Positions 49,301 through 60,700 of a stretch of 64,000 bases of DNA are shown piece after piece. The notes under the pieces were generated by a model, which saw only the letters and a list, made by a program, of their open reading frames with translations, made no database searches and was not told where the DNA came from. The position numbers and the translations under genes are program-made. The stretch is taken from NCBI RefSeq assembly GCF_901709675.1, contig NC_051089.1:1679476-1743475 (forward strand). The letters run 5' to 3'. Source of the DNA: Syngnathus acus. Its lineage: Eukaryota > Chordata > Actinopteri > Syngnathiformes > Syngnathidae. Positions within the stretch are counted from its first letter, which is position 1. Every line of letters begins with the position of its first letter.

Positions 49301-50853
49301 GAAATGTTGTGTAATCCCAGAAACTCTTTAGTGGAAAGAAAGGCCTCATCTCTAGGGGCTCTTTTTGCAACATGATGATGATGATCATGAGATGATGGTT
49401 GTCATCTTTATTGGTGGTCTGCAATGTCTTCACGGAAACAAATTTGGTGGATTCTAATACGTCAATAAAAAAACAACAACGCGTGATTGGTTAATTGAAG
49501 ACTATCTTATCAATGATGGATGGGTGGAAAAAATAACTGTTGCATCATCATGTTTGCGTTCACGTGGCAGGAATGGCAAACAGCCAAAAATCAATTAAAA
49601 GACTGAAATCGCCCTGGAAGAAGAGACGGAGCAGCTCAGTCGGCTGAAAGGAAGAGACAGATTGTAAACAAACAGACTCTCAATCAGTGTTACTCTTTGG
49701 GCTGTTAGATTGTCTTGTGTAAATATGTGTGAGCATGTCTCTCTCCTGCATCGTGATGTCATTTTCTGCACCCACCGGTTGTCACAATTTGCTTACAAAG
49801 TCTCCACAAAAGAGCTGATGACAAATCTGGACTGGAAAAAGTATTGACGCTTAAATGGCCCATGTTGCCGCTTGAATATCAATTGAAAAATAATCACAAT
49901 ATGTTTATAATTAACTTGCAAATAAGTATTTGATTAGTTAGGTCTAATCCTGGCAAAACAAAACAAATGTTGGACCTCAGTAACCCGCGGATAGTTAAAA
50001 AAAATTCAGCAAAGGTTTCACAGCTACAATGTAATATTTCAAATGACTGCAATGTGTTTTATAAACTGTCGCAATGTGAAAACTCTGGTGATGAAAGGTG
50101 CTATTAAACTCGCACCAAATTATCTCTGCCTTGCTAACAAGCTAGAGTAATGAGAAATTTTGTGAATGACCTGCCACAGTCTGTTGTTCCTCATCATATT
50201 GTCTTGTCATGTGTACGATTCACAAAAGAACATGCTCTCATTCTCAACTGTGGCAATAGAACATTACAATTTAATATTGCTTTTTTGGACATTAAACTCG
50301 CAAGGTGACTCTCTCGTAATCTCATCAGACACAAGCCTGTGCTCACAGATGGCCACAAAAAATCTGCCAGTTTTAAGAGGAATATTGCTGTAAACATTCA
50401 ACATTCAGCTCGCCAAAAGTGCACCTTGAGTATCCCTGAGTCCATTCCTGCATCAGGACTGCATCGAACGCAAACCAAGTGTCATTGCTTCTATCGGATG
50501 AAGTTGTCATTTCATCACCCAACACTTGCACAGTGTTTGAATAGTTGATGTGTGTAATTGTGTTGATGTCCGGCTGCAGCACGGATATTTTTTTTATATT
50601 TTGCAATAGAAGAAAAAATCTTACAATACATATGTATCAGAGCTCGTAAAAAAAAGATGAATCGATTGTAATAGATTTTAATCAATCGATTTTGGTCGAA
50701 TTTTCGTAACATTTCAGATAAGCCTTACATAAAACGAAAAGGAACAACATTTCAAAAGTTCCTGGTAAACATTCACTGTGTATAGTTGTACACAGTCATA
50801 CAGTCCAGCAAACACTGGCTTGCCCTCTTAATCCAAATTTAGGTGCTCGTTAC
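46383..50853. other. Mostly noncoding
   Basis: Includes a GC-richer 195-codon minus-strand open frame at 47138-47725 of unknown meaning. Otherwise AT-rich unique sequence with homopolymer runs. Confidence 0.45.
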
Positions 50854-50859
50854 TTTATT
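50854..50859 (-). promoter_or_regulatory. Candidate poly(A) signal AATAAA
   Basis: Minus-strand AATAAAG about 120 nt beyond the stop of the exon at 50981-51229. Confidence 0.35.
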
Positions 50860-50980
50860 GGGACTGTCTATCAATGGACTGGCTCAGTTATAAATTATTA
50901 AAGTAAGTGTCCGCGTTCTCATTAAGGTGTTTTAAGTATCGGAGCAATTGAACACCTTCACAACCACTTTCCAATAACAG

Positions 50981-51229
50981 CTACTGTGGGATGTACATTA
51001 AGGCTCCAGTCTGCCTTTCAGTTGCGTAAGGGCTCTCGGAGGTATTGAAATGAGTGTCGGAGCCTTGTCCATGGGCTGCTGATGAAAATGCATGAGGGTG
51101 ATTCTGCCCTTCACTTATCAAACTTAGTAGGGAAGCTACTATGTGCTGAATCACCGGGTCTATCACCTTTGGATTTAGTGCACACAAACAGGAAGCAATT
51201 GCTACCTTTGTCGACTCAGGGGTCACCTC
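50981..51229 (-). CDS. Candidate terminal coding exon, 82 codons (gene not identified)
   Basis: On the minus strand a pyrimidine-rich acceptor (gttttctcttaactacagtacag, AG at 51231-51230) opens a frame of 82 codons that ends in TAG at 50983-50981. The other two frames stop within the first few codons, so the open frame is not mere composition. It contains a probable amphipathic helix (DPVIQHIVASLLSLIS), a polar His/Ser-rich stretch, and ends GALMYIPQ. AATAAA on the minus strand (plus TTTATT at 50854-50859) follows about 120 nt after the stop. Upstream exons would lie above 51.3 kb. The protein is unrecognised. Confidence 0.45.
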   Translation of the reverse strand, partial: EVTPESTKVAIASCLCALNPKVIDPVIQHIVASLLSLISEGQNHPHAFSSAAHGQGSDTHFNTSESPYATERQTGALMYIPQ

Positions 51230-54200
51230 CTGTACTGTAGTTAAGAGAAAACAATTGCAACTTGTTGGGAAATTGGTTCAGCACTATTATTTGGAGATGT
51301 GAATACTTGACATTAAAAAAATATGTATATTAAATTCAGTTCAAAGATTGAGTAAGATGAGAAGTTTCGTGTCATGACGGCTCAGACATTTTCCATTTTC
51401 GTCTTTTATTCCGGATATATAGGTATTGAAAAAGGACAGCGTTATTTAAATACATTATATTTTGATGATAAAAATCTGCAATTAGCTTGAGTCTATTCAC
51501 TGAACTAAATGGTGAAAGGGGACAAAAATCAGTCCGTCCTTAACATTGTGTCAACACACAGTGCTTAATACTCTGTTTTCTCTGAAGTTCAAAATGGCAA
51601 GGACAGTGATTAAAAACTCTTAATGAGTCCTAGAATTACAGCCCAACCTCTTGTATGAATGACCTTTAGAGGAGGAATAAATTTAGTTTCCTCTTTAAAG
51701 TTCATTAATACTACCAAATTATTCATCTAAGATTTCTGGAATGTTAATAAAAAAAAATTTTGGTCTGCAATTTCATTCATTTACTTTGACTATTTCATCA
51801 CATGAAATTGTGAGGCTGGAAAAGTTTATATGTTTGATATATTTGTACAGTGACAGTCTTCATACTGGTGATAATTTATTTAGCATTGGGGTTTTTTCAG
51901 AACAACTCACTGCTATGAACAACAAACAACTGTTTAAAGAAAAGAGAAAGAAAAATAAATATAAGCAAATTCCTCTCTGGGAAAAAAGAGCTTCACATGA
52001 GTGTCTGAAGAGACAAAGGGATCTCAATCATACAAAGTTTTTGACTTCTAAACAATAGCTATCAAGGAGCAATTGATTAAATATGCAACACAGACCATTA
52101 CAGCCATGTGTGGAAAACAGTCATACTCGCGACCATTAAAATGTCTGGCTTCATTTGTGGCTCATTTGTGGGCCCGCTCCCATTAAGGATACATTAATAC
52201 TTCAGGCACTGTTGAAGGGCATTGGGAAATGTTCTCTAAATATTAAAGATGACTGTCATAAGGGGTGTGCGGGGGGGCACCGTGTCAGCAGGCTGAAAAA
52301 TTCGGGTTATGTAAATTTCATCACATCCTTTCACAGAATGACAATATAGAGATCAAACTGTCAAGAAGAACAAAAATCCTTTCCCTGTGTGATTTAAATA
52401 GAGTTAGATGCACCACGTTATTATTTCATGATACGCACACACACATGCAGGCACATACGGCGACCGAAATTCAGCCTGGGAATATTCATTGATGGCCGGG
52501 GGTGGGGATGTGCGTAGGAGTGGACGGCGGCCGCCAAATGTAATTGTCGATGGGGTGACGGCGGACGTGACGCTGTGATAGTTGGGGTGGGCGATACAGA
52601 ATGGCCGTTCGGGTAAAATCCCGAAATTCCCGATGGCCATCACGCATGAATATGGCACCTGCATGAAATGCCGTACAAATAGAAATGACACTTTGAGGCA
52701 TCGTGGCTGAATTTTACTGTATGTGAAATATAGATACATGAACACCCCAGCAGGAAAGCAGGTTCGATGTAAGTTTTTTTTAAATAAATTGATCTTCATA
52801 TCCATCAGCGCCTCACCCTGACATGGTCAGTGCATTGGTGTCAAGATAACTCTCCTCACCCACTCTCCACTCTCTCCTGTGGCTCACCACCAGCTGGGGC
52901 CTCACTTGTCTCGAGCTTTCCTCTTATTAGCGGACAGGCTGTCCCAGCAGTGTGCCTCCTCCGTCTTGTCTGAAGCCGGAGGCCCCTGCTGACGAGCAAG
53001 CTTTTCAACTTTTTTCCCTATGAAGTGACATTGGGGCTCTAATAGAAAGAAGACATGTGACATCTGCGTACAAAACCATCAAACTCCGACACAAAGTTTA
53101 ACATATGCTGTAAAAGGAAAAAAATCATAGTTTAGCCTTTTCAGTCACTCAATCTCATCAAATCATACATTACAAACCTCTTGATCAATTTATTTATTGG
53201 GCCTGAGAGACTTATCAGAAACTTTATGCAACAGCAAATAGGTACTGCAAAACCCAAAGACCACTTGTCTTTCTGTTCAGCTCTCAGAGTGAAAACATAA
53301 GTTAGAAAGCACTTTAGCTGACTCATTTATGATGTCCTCGAACGGTTCTGTTCGGCGCCGTTGGAAGCCAGTTAACCAACGATGAGAGCACGCCATTGCG
53401 ACAGTTTCACCTTTGAAACTGTCACATTACAGTGTAATCTGTTGAGACGTGGAGAAAGTAATATGGCCACATATCTCGGGAGGTTTCAAAACACTGTTCC
53501 ACCCAAAGTCCAGAATTGGGTTGGTTTCATGGCACGTCACCTCAGATATGCCAATGGAGCGTGAAATTGAGTCACTCAATGTGAAAAACGGAAAGAAAAA
53601 AAAACTTTCTCTTCCCTGTTCTCCGAAGACTTTAGTATGCCGATGCGGCTTTGTCTTCCATCACACCAAGTTAACGTTATTTTACATGTATGTTACTATA
53701 AAGGTGACACTTTATGGGGATTATGCATGCCAATAAAACATCCTGATTAAAACAGACAATAAATTAAAATAATGAAGTCAAAGCAACAGATGTGATGGAA
53801 TTTCAATGTCACGTTTTAACGAAGCAGATGTCAGAAGTGTATTTCGTTACAGACTAACGTGTTCCAAAGAAGCAGATGTCGTTATTTTACATTGCAGCCA
53901 CGTGCAGCAGAGTATGGATGACGGGTAGTTGGACCGTTGCATTTGCAATGTATGCACTCCAATACATTGCAATACAACCAATACATTGTTGAAACTTTTT
54001 AATTATATCGACTGACTTTGTATGATAGTATAAGAAATTATTTAAAGTGCATTATTGCAAAGTGCATTGCCATTCTTGCTTGAAAAAAAAAAAGAATACA
54101 TCTCATGAAGCAATTTTAAATATTTAAAGGAGAAATTATATATTTTTTAAAATACACAAAGGAACAAAATTCTCTCTGGGTAATTTGACTCACTCATCTG

Positions 54201-55379
54201 ATTACATTCGGACATCTCGACGGACAGCAATTCATGATAACACACTTTTCAGGCGATGCGAGTTTGTGTCAAAATTTGCGGGGGAAAATTCAATTTATTT
54301 GGTTGTTTAGTTTTCAGTTAATGGGTAGGCAGGAGGCCAGAAATCCAACGACAGCAATTGTATATTGATAGTTACAAAACGAACGCTCAGTACCTTGTCT
54401 CCACGAGTAATGTGTTTTCACTTTCAATACATGTGGTTACACTTTCCAATTACTGCATTTATTCAGGCTACTTTAACTTTCTTTTCTAAGTTTAAAAGAA
54501 AGCGGAGGTGTAGGAGCTCTGATATTACTCTGTTTTGATATAGCAAAGCATTTCTTGTGTTGCTATGTATAGTTCGGGACCGTATGATAACAGCAATTTA
54601 AATGTGAGAACATAAGTATGAAATGATAAATGGTTTGGCTGGTAGACAATTTGCAGAGGAACGAAAGGTCGTGGTTCGCGCTATACCCGACGGTAATTCT
54701 CAGGCAGAGATTGTAAGGCAAGCTCTAGTAATAAAAACAGCCTAACAACAGGAAATAATAAAAAGTGCGAGGAATACCCAGCTCAAAAAGCAGATGTGCA
54801 ATCGATGCGTGTCGAGTTCCATCGGTCAGCAAGTCTACTGGAAAAAGAATGAAATGCTGGAGCATTGTTTGCACTAATTCAACATCATTTGCTCACAGTG
54901 ATTTATTTGTGCAGTCGCATATATCAATTTGCGGCTAACTGTCAGGGCTGGTACAATTAAGATCTTTCAGGCGTGTAAATGTGGTTTGTACACGGGGGAA
55001 TGGTAGACTAGAGAATGCGGTCATTTAAATATGCAGCTCTGAGCCAGTGAAAAATGTCTGAAAATGTAATGTGCATGTAACTTGGAGAGTGAGGGAGTTT
55101 TGTATAAAATTGTCAGGATGGTGAGTGGGACATTATGAAAAAAAAATCTATTTTATCAATGAACCATAACCCTCTTAAAAGTATTTTATTCCAACACACA
55201 TACACTCTCAAATAATTATCAAACTAAAAAAAAAATTCAACGAGAATAATTAAATGAGGCCAGTGAAAGAGTGAAGACATGAATGAGGTGTGTATTTTTT
55301 TTTTTTTCCCTCATCATGGGTTCAGACCTACAAAATAATAGCAAGGTTGTTTTCGCCCTTGGTGAACAGCTGGATTCAT
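51230..55379. other. Mostly noncoding, with a CpG-dense block
   Basis: Would be intron if 50981-51229 is a real last exon. 52490-52690 is strikingly CpG-dense (see findings). gaagcagatgtc is repeated at 53821 and 53869, and there is a 9-bp hairpin at 53945-53970. Confidence 0.45.
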
Positions 55380-55570
55380 TATATTTAGTCTGATGCCATT
55401 TTGCTGCCGTGCTCGAGTCTACAGGGAATTAGTCAAAGATCCCTCTTACAACTTAATCAGATATACTGTCAAAACCACTAATTAAGTCGAATAATTGAAT
55501 ATCGCGTGGGGCATAGCGCTCCTCCTAAGTAAGCATTTAGTGGCACTATTATTAATTACAGCGGCAAAGA
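55380..55570. promoter_or_regulatory. Candidate noncoding element rich in TAATTA sites
   Basis: GAATTAGTC, ACTAATTAAG, AATAATTG and ATTAATTAC occur within 130 bp of complex, non-repetitive sequence about 250 bp before the exon candidate at 55813. Confidence 0.18.
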
Positions 55571-55812
55571 AGTGAGACGAGTTGCGCATTGTCATGTCAA
55601 GTTAGACGTGACCGAGGAAGTCGTTGCTTTGGTCTGCACTGCGTCATTCCAAATCCAAAGTCAAGGTAAACAATTCAGTGAGTCAGGGCTTAATTGCCAT
55701 TCTGATAAAGTTTTTCTCTTCAAGTGAACTCCCCAAAAAAGTTTCTTCACCTCAACCGTCTGCCTTTCCTGCTCATTATTTTAACTCCCTAATCCTGGCC
55801 TCTATTATGCAG

Positions 55813-55860
55813 CAGTCACCATGGCCGATCCACGCTGAAGCCCGAAAGAGATTTAAAACA
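55813..55860 (+). CDS. Candidate 48-nt internal exon
   Basis: A ctaat branch-like site at 55788, the pyrimidine-rich ggcctctattatgcag (ending 55812) and a GTGAGA donor at 55861 bracket 48 nt that is open in phase 0 (QSPWPIHAEARKRFKT) and a multiple of three. The frame is also open upstream for about 60 codons. No partner exon was identified. Confidence 0.25.
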
Positions 55861-56644
55861 GTGAGAATATAGACGCTGGAAAGAAACGTATACACGTGCC
55901 TTGTATTGTATACAATTTACCCATGGTCATGTTTTACAACTCTAACACGTGTATTCAATTGTATTAATAAATGTAAATCGACTTTTGTGGATGCGGTTCA
56001 TTACCCGAGTAATACGAAATATAAATAATATAAATTGAAATGAATTAAAAATGCATGGCAATAAATGCTTGTGTATATTCAACTACTGCAATTAGAATGT
56101 CTTTTACGATGCAAAGTTTTTTTTTCAGCGTTATTTTGTGTGGTTCATCAATACCTTTGTCTGTTAAAGTTAATAGCATAATCAATTCAGCGTCATGTTT
56201 CGGCACGAGATGACTGTAAATGTAATGCATACAACACACAGTAGCTCACGGAAGGGTCACATGTACATGATCTGCATGAGAAATTGCAATCATAATGCAA
56301 CAAGACACAACATGGGCATCTTTTTGTCATCACACATAATTGCCTTAGGCATAGGCTCTATAAAACGTTTACATGATTAAACTTTGCAGAATGAATGTGT
56401 CATCTGTAATTCGGAAAGAGCTGGACATGTTCTTTATCAAGCTTGACGACACGAGCCACAAGTGAAGGATTTTACAAAGCACTTTTAAATGTACAGTCTG
56501 CACCTTGGGCCATATTAACGGTTTTGTCATGTTATCTAGTGTGTGTGGGAAGTCTATAAGGTTTATAAAAGAAGAATGACATGATAATCATCAGTGCCTT
56601 ACGATAATACATTGGTATGGGTAAAGTAGACACAAGCGCGATCC

Positions 56645-57107
56645 TTATTGCGCCTGAGTGCCATTCCATAGGCTCGAGAGTACACAGCAATCAATAGAGT
56701 CACACAGATAAGAGCTTTCCGCATCTGATGAGGCTCTTCTTCTTACATTGAAATCAAGATAAAGATTCGCAAAGGCTAACCTTGGAGTCAAGCCACTCAG
56801 TGCGATACATGAGATAAAACATGGCTGCCTTGCTTTGGATTGCTTGTAATTCAACAAATGCAAATTGCTTTTCAACATCAAAGTTGTCATTTAAGAGAGA
56901 ATGGCAGACTCTGTAATCTAATTTTTACCAAATTCAAACGAAAAGTATCAATTACCAGGAGAAGTAATACAACCTGCATCTGACAGTTTACTTTTGGATT
57001 AGCCATGGCAGCCAGCATTGGCATGCTGAAGCATTTAACGCGAGGGTAGCAGATACACGCTGAACGAAAAGGGTCCAAACACGGACCCTTGAGGTACACC
57101 CACATGT
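56645..57107 (-). mobile_element. Decayed L2/CR1-type LINE reverse transcriptase fragment
   Basis: On the minus strand, 57100-57071 reads GVPQGSVFGP, the conserved RT motif just before the catalytic YADD region in non-LTR elements. It continues FSFSVYLLP, matching the usual FSLYMLP of fish L2-type elements, before a stop. A CYADD-like segment follows but is decayed. Further downstream (about 56780-56660) the minus strand reads SSDAESSYLCDSIDCCVL, resembling the SDAEKLVHAFVSSRLDYCN block of the same ORF. Stops and frameshifts show it is dead. Family knowledge is from memory. Confidence 0.6.
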
Positions 57108-57639
57108 CATGGCCAGTTGATCAAATTCAAAAATTCCATAGAATCATAGAATAACTCCTTTCCTTCAATTAGGATCTGAATTATTTTAGGACTGCCCTAT
57201 TTTAGTATGACTCCAGTGTAAAATATGAGAACGGCAACCACAAATAATTCCTTCACCTCATATGGATATTTTACTATTGTGTGCATCAAGCTTCAATGGC
57301 GAAGGTGGTATGAAATGTAACCCCGCCATTTACGAGGAATTAAAGTATGTTGACCTGAGGTTTGGCTTAAGAGGAAAGTGCTTGGCGTGTGTGTGTGTCT
57401 CAAACTCCCTATTCAAAGTAAAGTAAGTTACCTGCCAATATTTGTTTGTTCAAGTGAGTAAAACGTAGGTTAATTCGAGTACAAGTGGTTTCTTCTCGAC
57501 ACAATATCAATAGCCTTAAAAATACACTTGTGTTCTTTTTGGTCAATAGGGCTTTTTTTGATGAGTAAATACATACGGGCAATCAATCTAGGAGTTTAGT
57601 TTGACCTAATTGGCTCGGACAGTCTTGGGGGTCACTTGC

Positions 57640-57775
57640 TTGATTTGGTTTAAATGCCGTGGGATCAATCCCCGTTGATGGTGTGAAAGTCAATGGTTGC
57701 TTGTCTCTACATGCATCCAGTAAGTCACCGGTGACCAGTCTGGTCTGCCAAATGTTAGATAATTACCAGGAAGAG
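57640..57775 (+). mobile_element. Degenerate SINE relic
   Basis: A B-box-like gggatcaatcccc (57660-57672) is followed by gtgtgaaagtcaatggttgc and ttgtctctacatgc, then ggtgaccagtctgg. These appear in the same order as the core of the SINE at 17081 with many changes. Confidence 0.35.
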
Positions 57776-60700
57776 ACAAGTCCTTTTGTTGCCCTTGAAT
57801 TTATTCACCCATCTGACGATATTAGATATTCCACTTTGTTGGCCTCAATAACAAAACCAAGTGAATCAAGGCGATGAGGAAATATTTTTATGAGCGGTGA
57901 AATAAACAAGAGGCAGCTTTCATGAGGATCCTTGACTCTAATAGAGATGGACTGCATATGGCTTCAGGGGGCAGCAATTTTATTGAAGTCATTGTGACAT
58001 TTCAATATAATCTCTTCTAAAATGGAAATTATTACACTTGGAGAGAAATTGAGCGAAGAACATTTGAAATCTAGATGACAGCTTCAACCCTTATGGCAAT
58101 TGTGTGTGAATGCATGTGTGCGCTTAACTGTTAATAGATTTGTTCTGACGGTTAATATTGTGTAAAAATAACAGACCAAGTGGGGACAGATCAATAGTAT
58201 TGATTTTGGGGAAAAATGAGACGGACCATATTTGGACATATGGGATTTACTCCACAACAGCAATGTTTGTATGTGTGTGTGCGTACAGAATGTACATATC
58301 CACAGGCAATACATCATGCAGGTTGAAGAATTTTTTTATCCCTGGAATATTCTTTCCTTACTGCGAACTCATTTGTTGGAGCAGGAAGTGATGCATGACT
58401 TCTGATGTATTGTGTTAGCTTGCGTCAGTGTAAATTAATGAAATGGCTGGCAAAAGGCCAGTCATGCTCATTTGCCATCATCCTCCAGGCTGGAGTCATA
58501 CACCATTTTCAGCCCAACACCTTTACCGACTTCTTCATTTATGTGTGGAAACGCCAACACCAGCTGCTTCTATTGGCTGCATTGAATCAAAATCTACAGA
58601 CGCGACCATAGGTTAAGTTTCCCATTTTTCAGCATGGCATGTAAAAAAAAAAAAAGGACAGGCACAAGGAAGGCTGTGAAATGTATGTTGGGAACAGCCA
58701 CAAGGTCAAGTGTTGTCCTTGTACACACTGCAAAGCTTTTTATGCTGAAATACTTTCATATCTATAAATCATCAAATCTAAAAAAAAAAAATATGAGAAA
58801 GCATTTTTGATGTCCTCAATGTAATTTAAATCTGAAGGGAATAAAAAGACTCTGGTTTGGAACATGCCATAGGTAAAAAGATATCCTTGGACTGCTTCAG
58901 TGTTCAAAGGAAATCATGGAAATGAAAGAGAGAGAGAGAGAGAGCGAATGATGTCAGCAGGGAAGAGTCCTAAGAGAAAATTAGGTACAATAAATGTAGA
59001 GGTTTTACAAAAACATGCCAAGAGATTCTGCAGGTGTCTAAAGACTGTTGCCAAAAAATTGACACTTCACATTTTCTGTGAAATCCACAATCAGTGTCTT
59101 GTCTCAAGGACATTGAGCTACCATCGCAAACAAGGAAGGAAATGCTTACCTTCATTGCAACCGGCTGTTATTTTTAACAATGGCCTATTTACACTATGCG
59201 TAAATAGGGAGGGGAAAAAATACACCTCTGCTCAAAACGAGCAATTCTTGTTGAATAGTTGTACTTTTTGTAGAGAGCGAGTACAAGAGGTAGTGAAAAA
59301 TCAGTATAGCCTGAGGAGCTCATCAACCCCACAGTGCATTTAACATCAGTGTACACATTAAGCCTGCGAGGCTCTACCGTGAAAAACAAATGCCGCATCA
59401 CCTTGCTCGAGAACAGAAAGCTATCTTTTCTGCTTTCACTGTTCAGATTTTAATTCAATAAAAAACATGTTCAAACAGAGATTTGCACAAGTGGATTTGT
59501 ATCAATTGTGGTAATCCTTACATTGTCACGTGAAGATTTTACATTTTCACTCAGGTGGATTGCTTTCTATTTCCATAAAATGAATAAAAGAACAATGGGA
59601 TTTTTGACTTTAGCTTTCATGGGAATGATTTTTGCTACGCACATTCAATGTGACCTTGCATTTGTCCAGCGCAAATTAGAGTAAAAAAAAAAAAAAGCAG
59701 ATCTTGAGAGGATATATTCTCTTTTTTCTTTTCACTCATGTCACTGAGTATTTCGCTTCCACCTAACTGGCAAAGCAAAACACAGCCTGTGGTTCTCTAT
59801 TCCCTGGATGGAGGCCCTCGCTGACCCCCCAGCAGTAATTTTAGACTTCATGTCAGCTGTGCCAGAGAGCCAGGCCTCGCTAATTCAAGGTCATTCTATT
59901 TTATTTTTATCATTTTATCATAGAGAATGGACGCCAACCTTGTTCCTGGCACGCTGCCATGTTGGCAAAGGCAGAACAACTGCATGGTACAGCATTTCTG
60001 TAATCATTTTTTCAGTGTCTGCAGGAGTCTGTTTTCCATATGCCCATTTTCTGTTATGGTTTAATAGAATATTCAAGTGGTAATTACTAAGGCCGCACTC
60101 ATTACTCATCATCCAAAAATGATGCCAAATGTCTTTTTGGGTTTGAAATGTGTGCACAAAGAGAGATGCCTTTGAATCTTTTGATTTTAAATACATAGAT
60201 TTTAGTACTGGGGGGTTTTGGCATTAGAAAAAGAACGTTCAGACATGCGTGGCTCAGGTCATGTTAGATGATGCTTTTTACATTTTATTTATTTATTTGA
60301 ATTTGCTTTTGCACCAAAGGGTGCAGCGCTCAAATTTTGATGTACTGTGTACAGCGACAATAAAGGCGATTCTGACTCATGATGTGGAGACCAAGTCGCA
60401 TATTACGTTTGCCGGTAGATATAGCGACCATCACGCATGATCTAATAAAAAAAAGTGGAATTGCATTCAGGAGGGGATATTTTTCTGTCATCCAGCCACT
60501 GAGAAACTAAAATTGTCAAATTGTGTTTACATTTTCACCAGTAATGAAGGCTTGCACTAATTTGCAACATTTTTCACACTTGCAGCAAAAAAAAAATAGC
60601 TTTGCCATAATATATTGGGTAGCAATGCTATTACACGGTTCTTGATGGAGACCATCATGAAGATTAATGGAATAAAAATTCTGTGAAAAATGCCGACTTT

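Noticed and set aside
59150-59193. 44-nt minus-strand segment with a fine acceptor and GTAAGC donor
   Set aside because: Open in one frame only and very short. No partner exon in phase.
58900-59343. 147-codon plus-strand ORF
   Set aside because: Starts just upstream of a (GA)n run and reads through it. No domain, and chance-level length.
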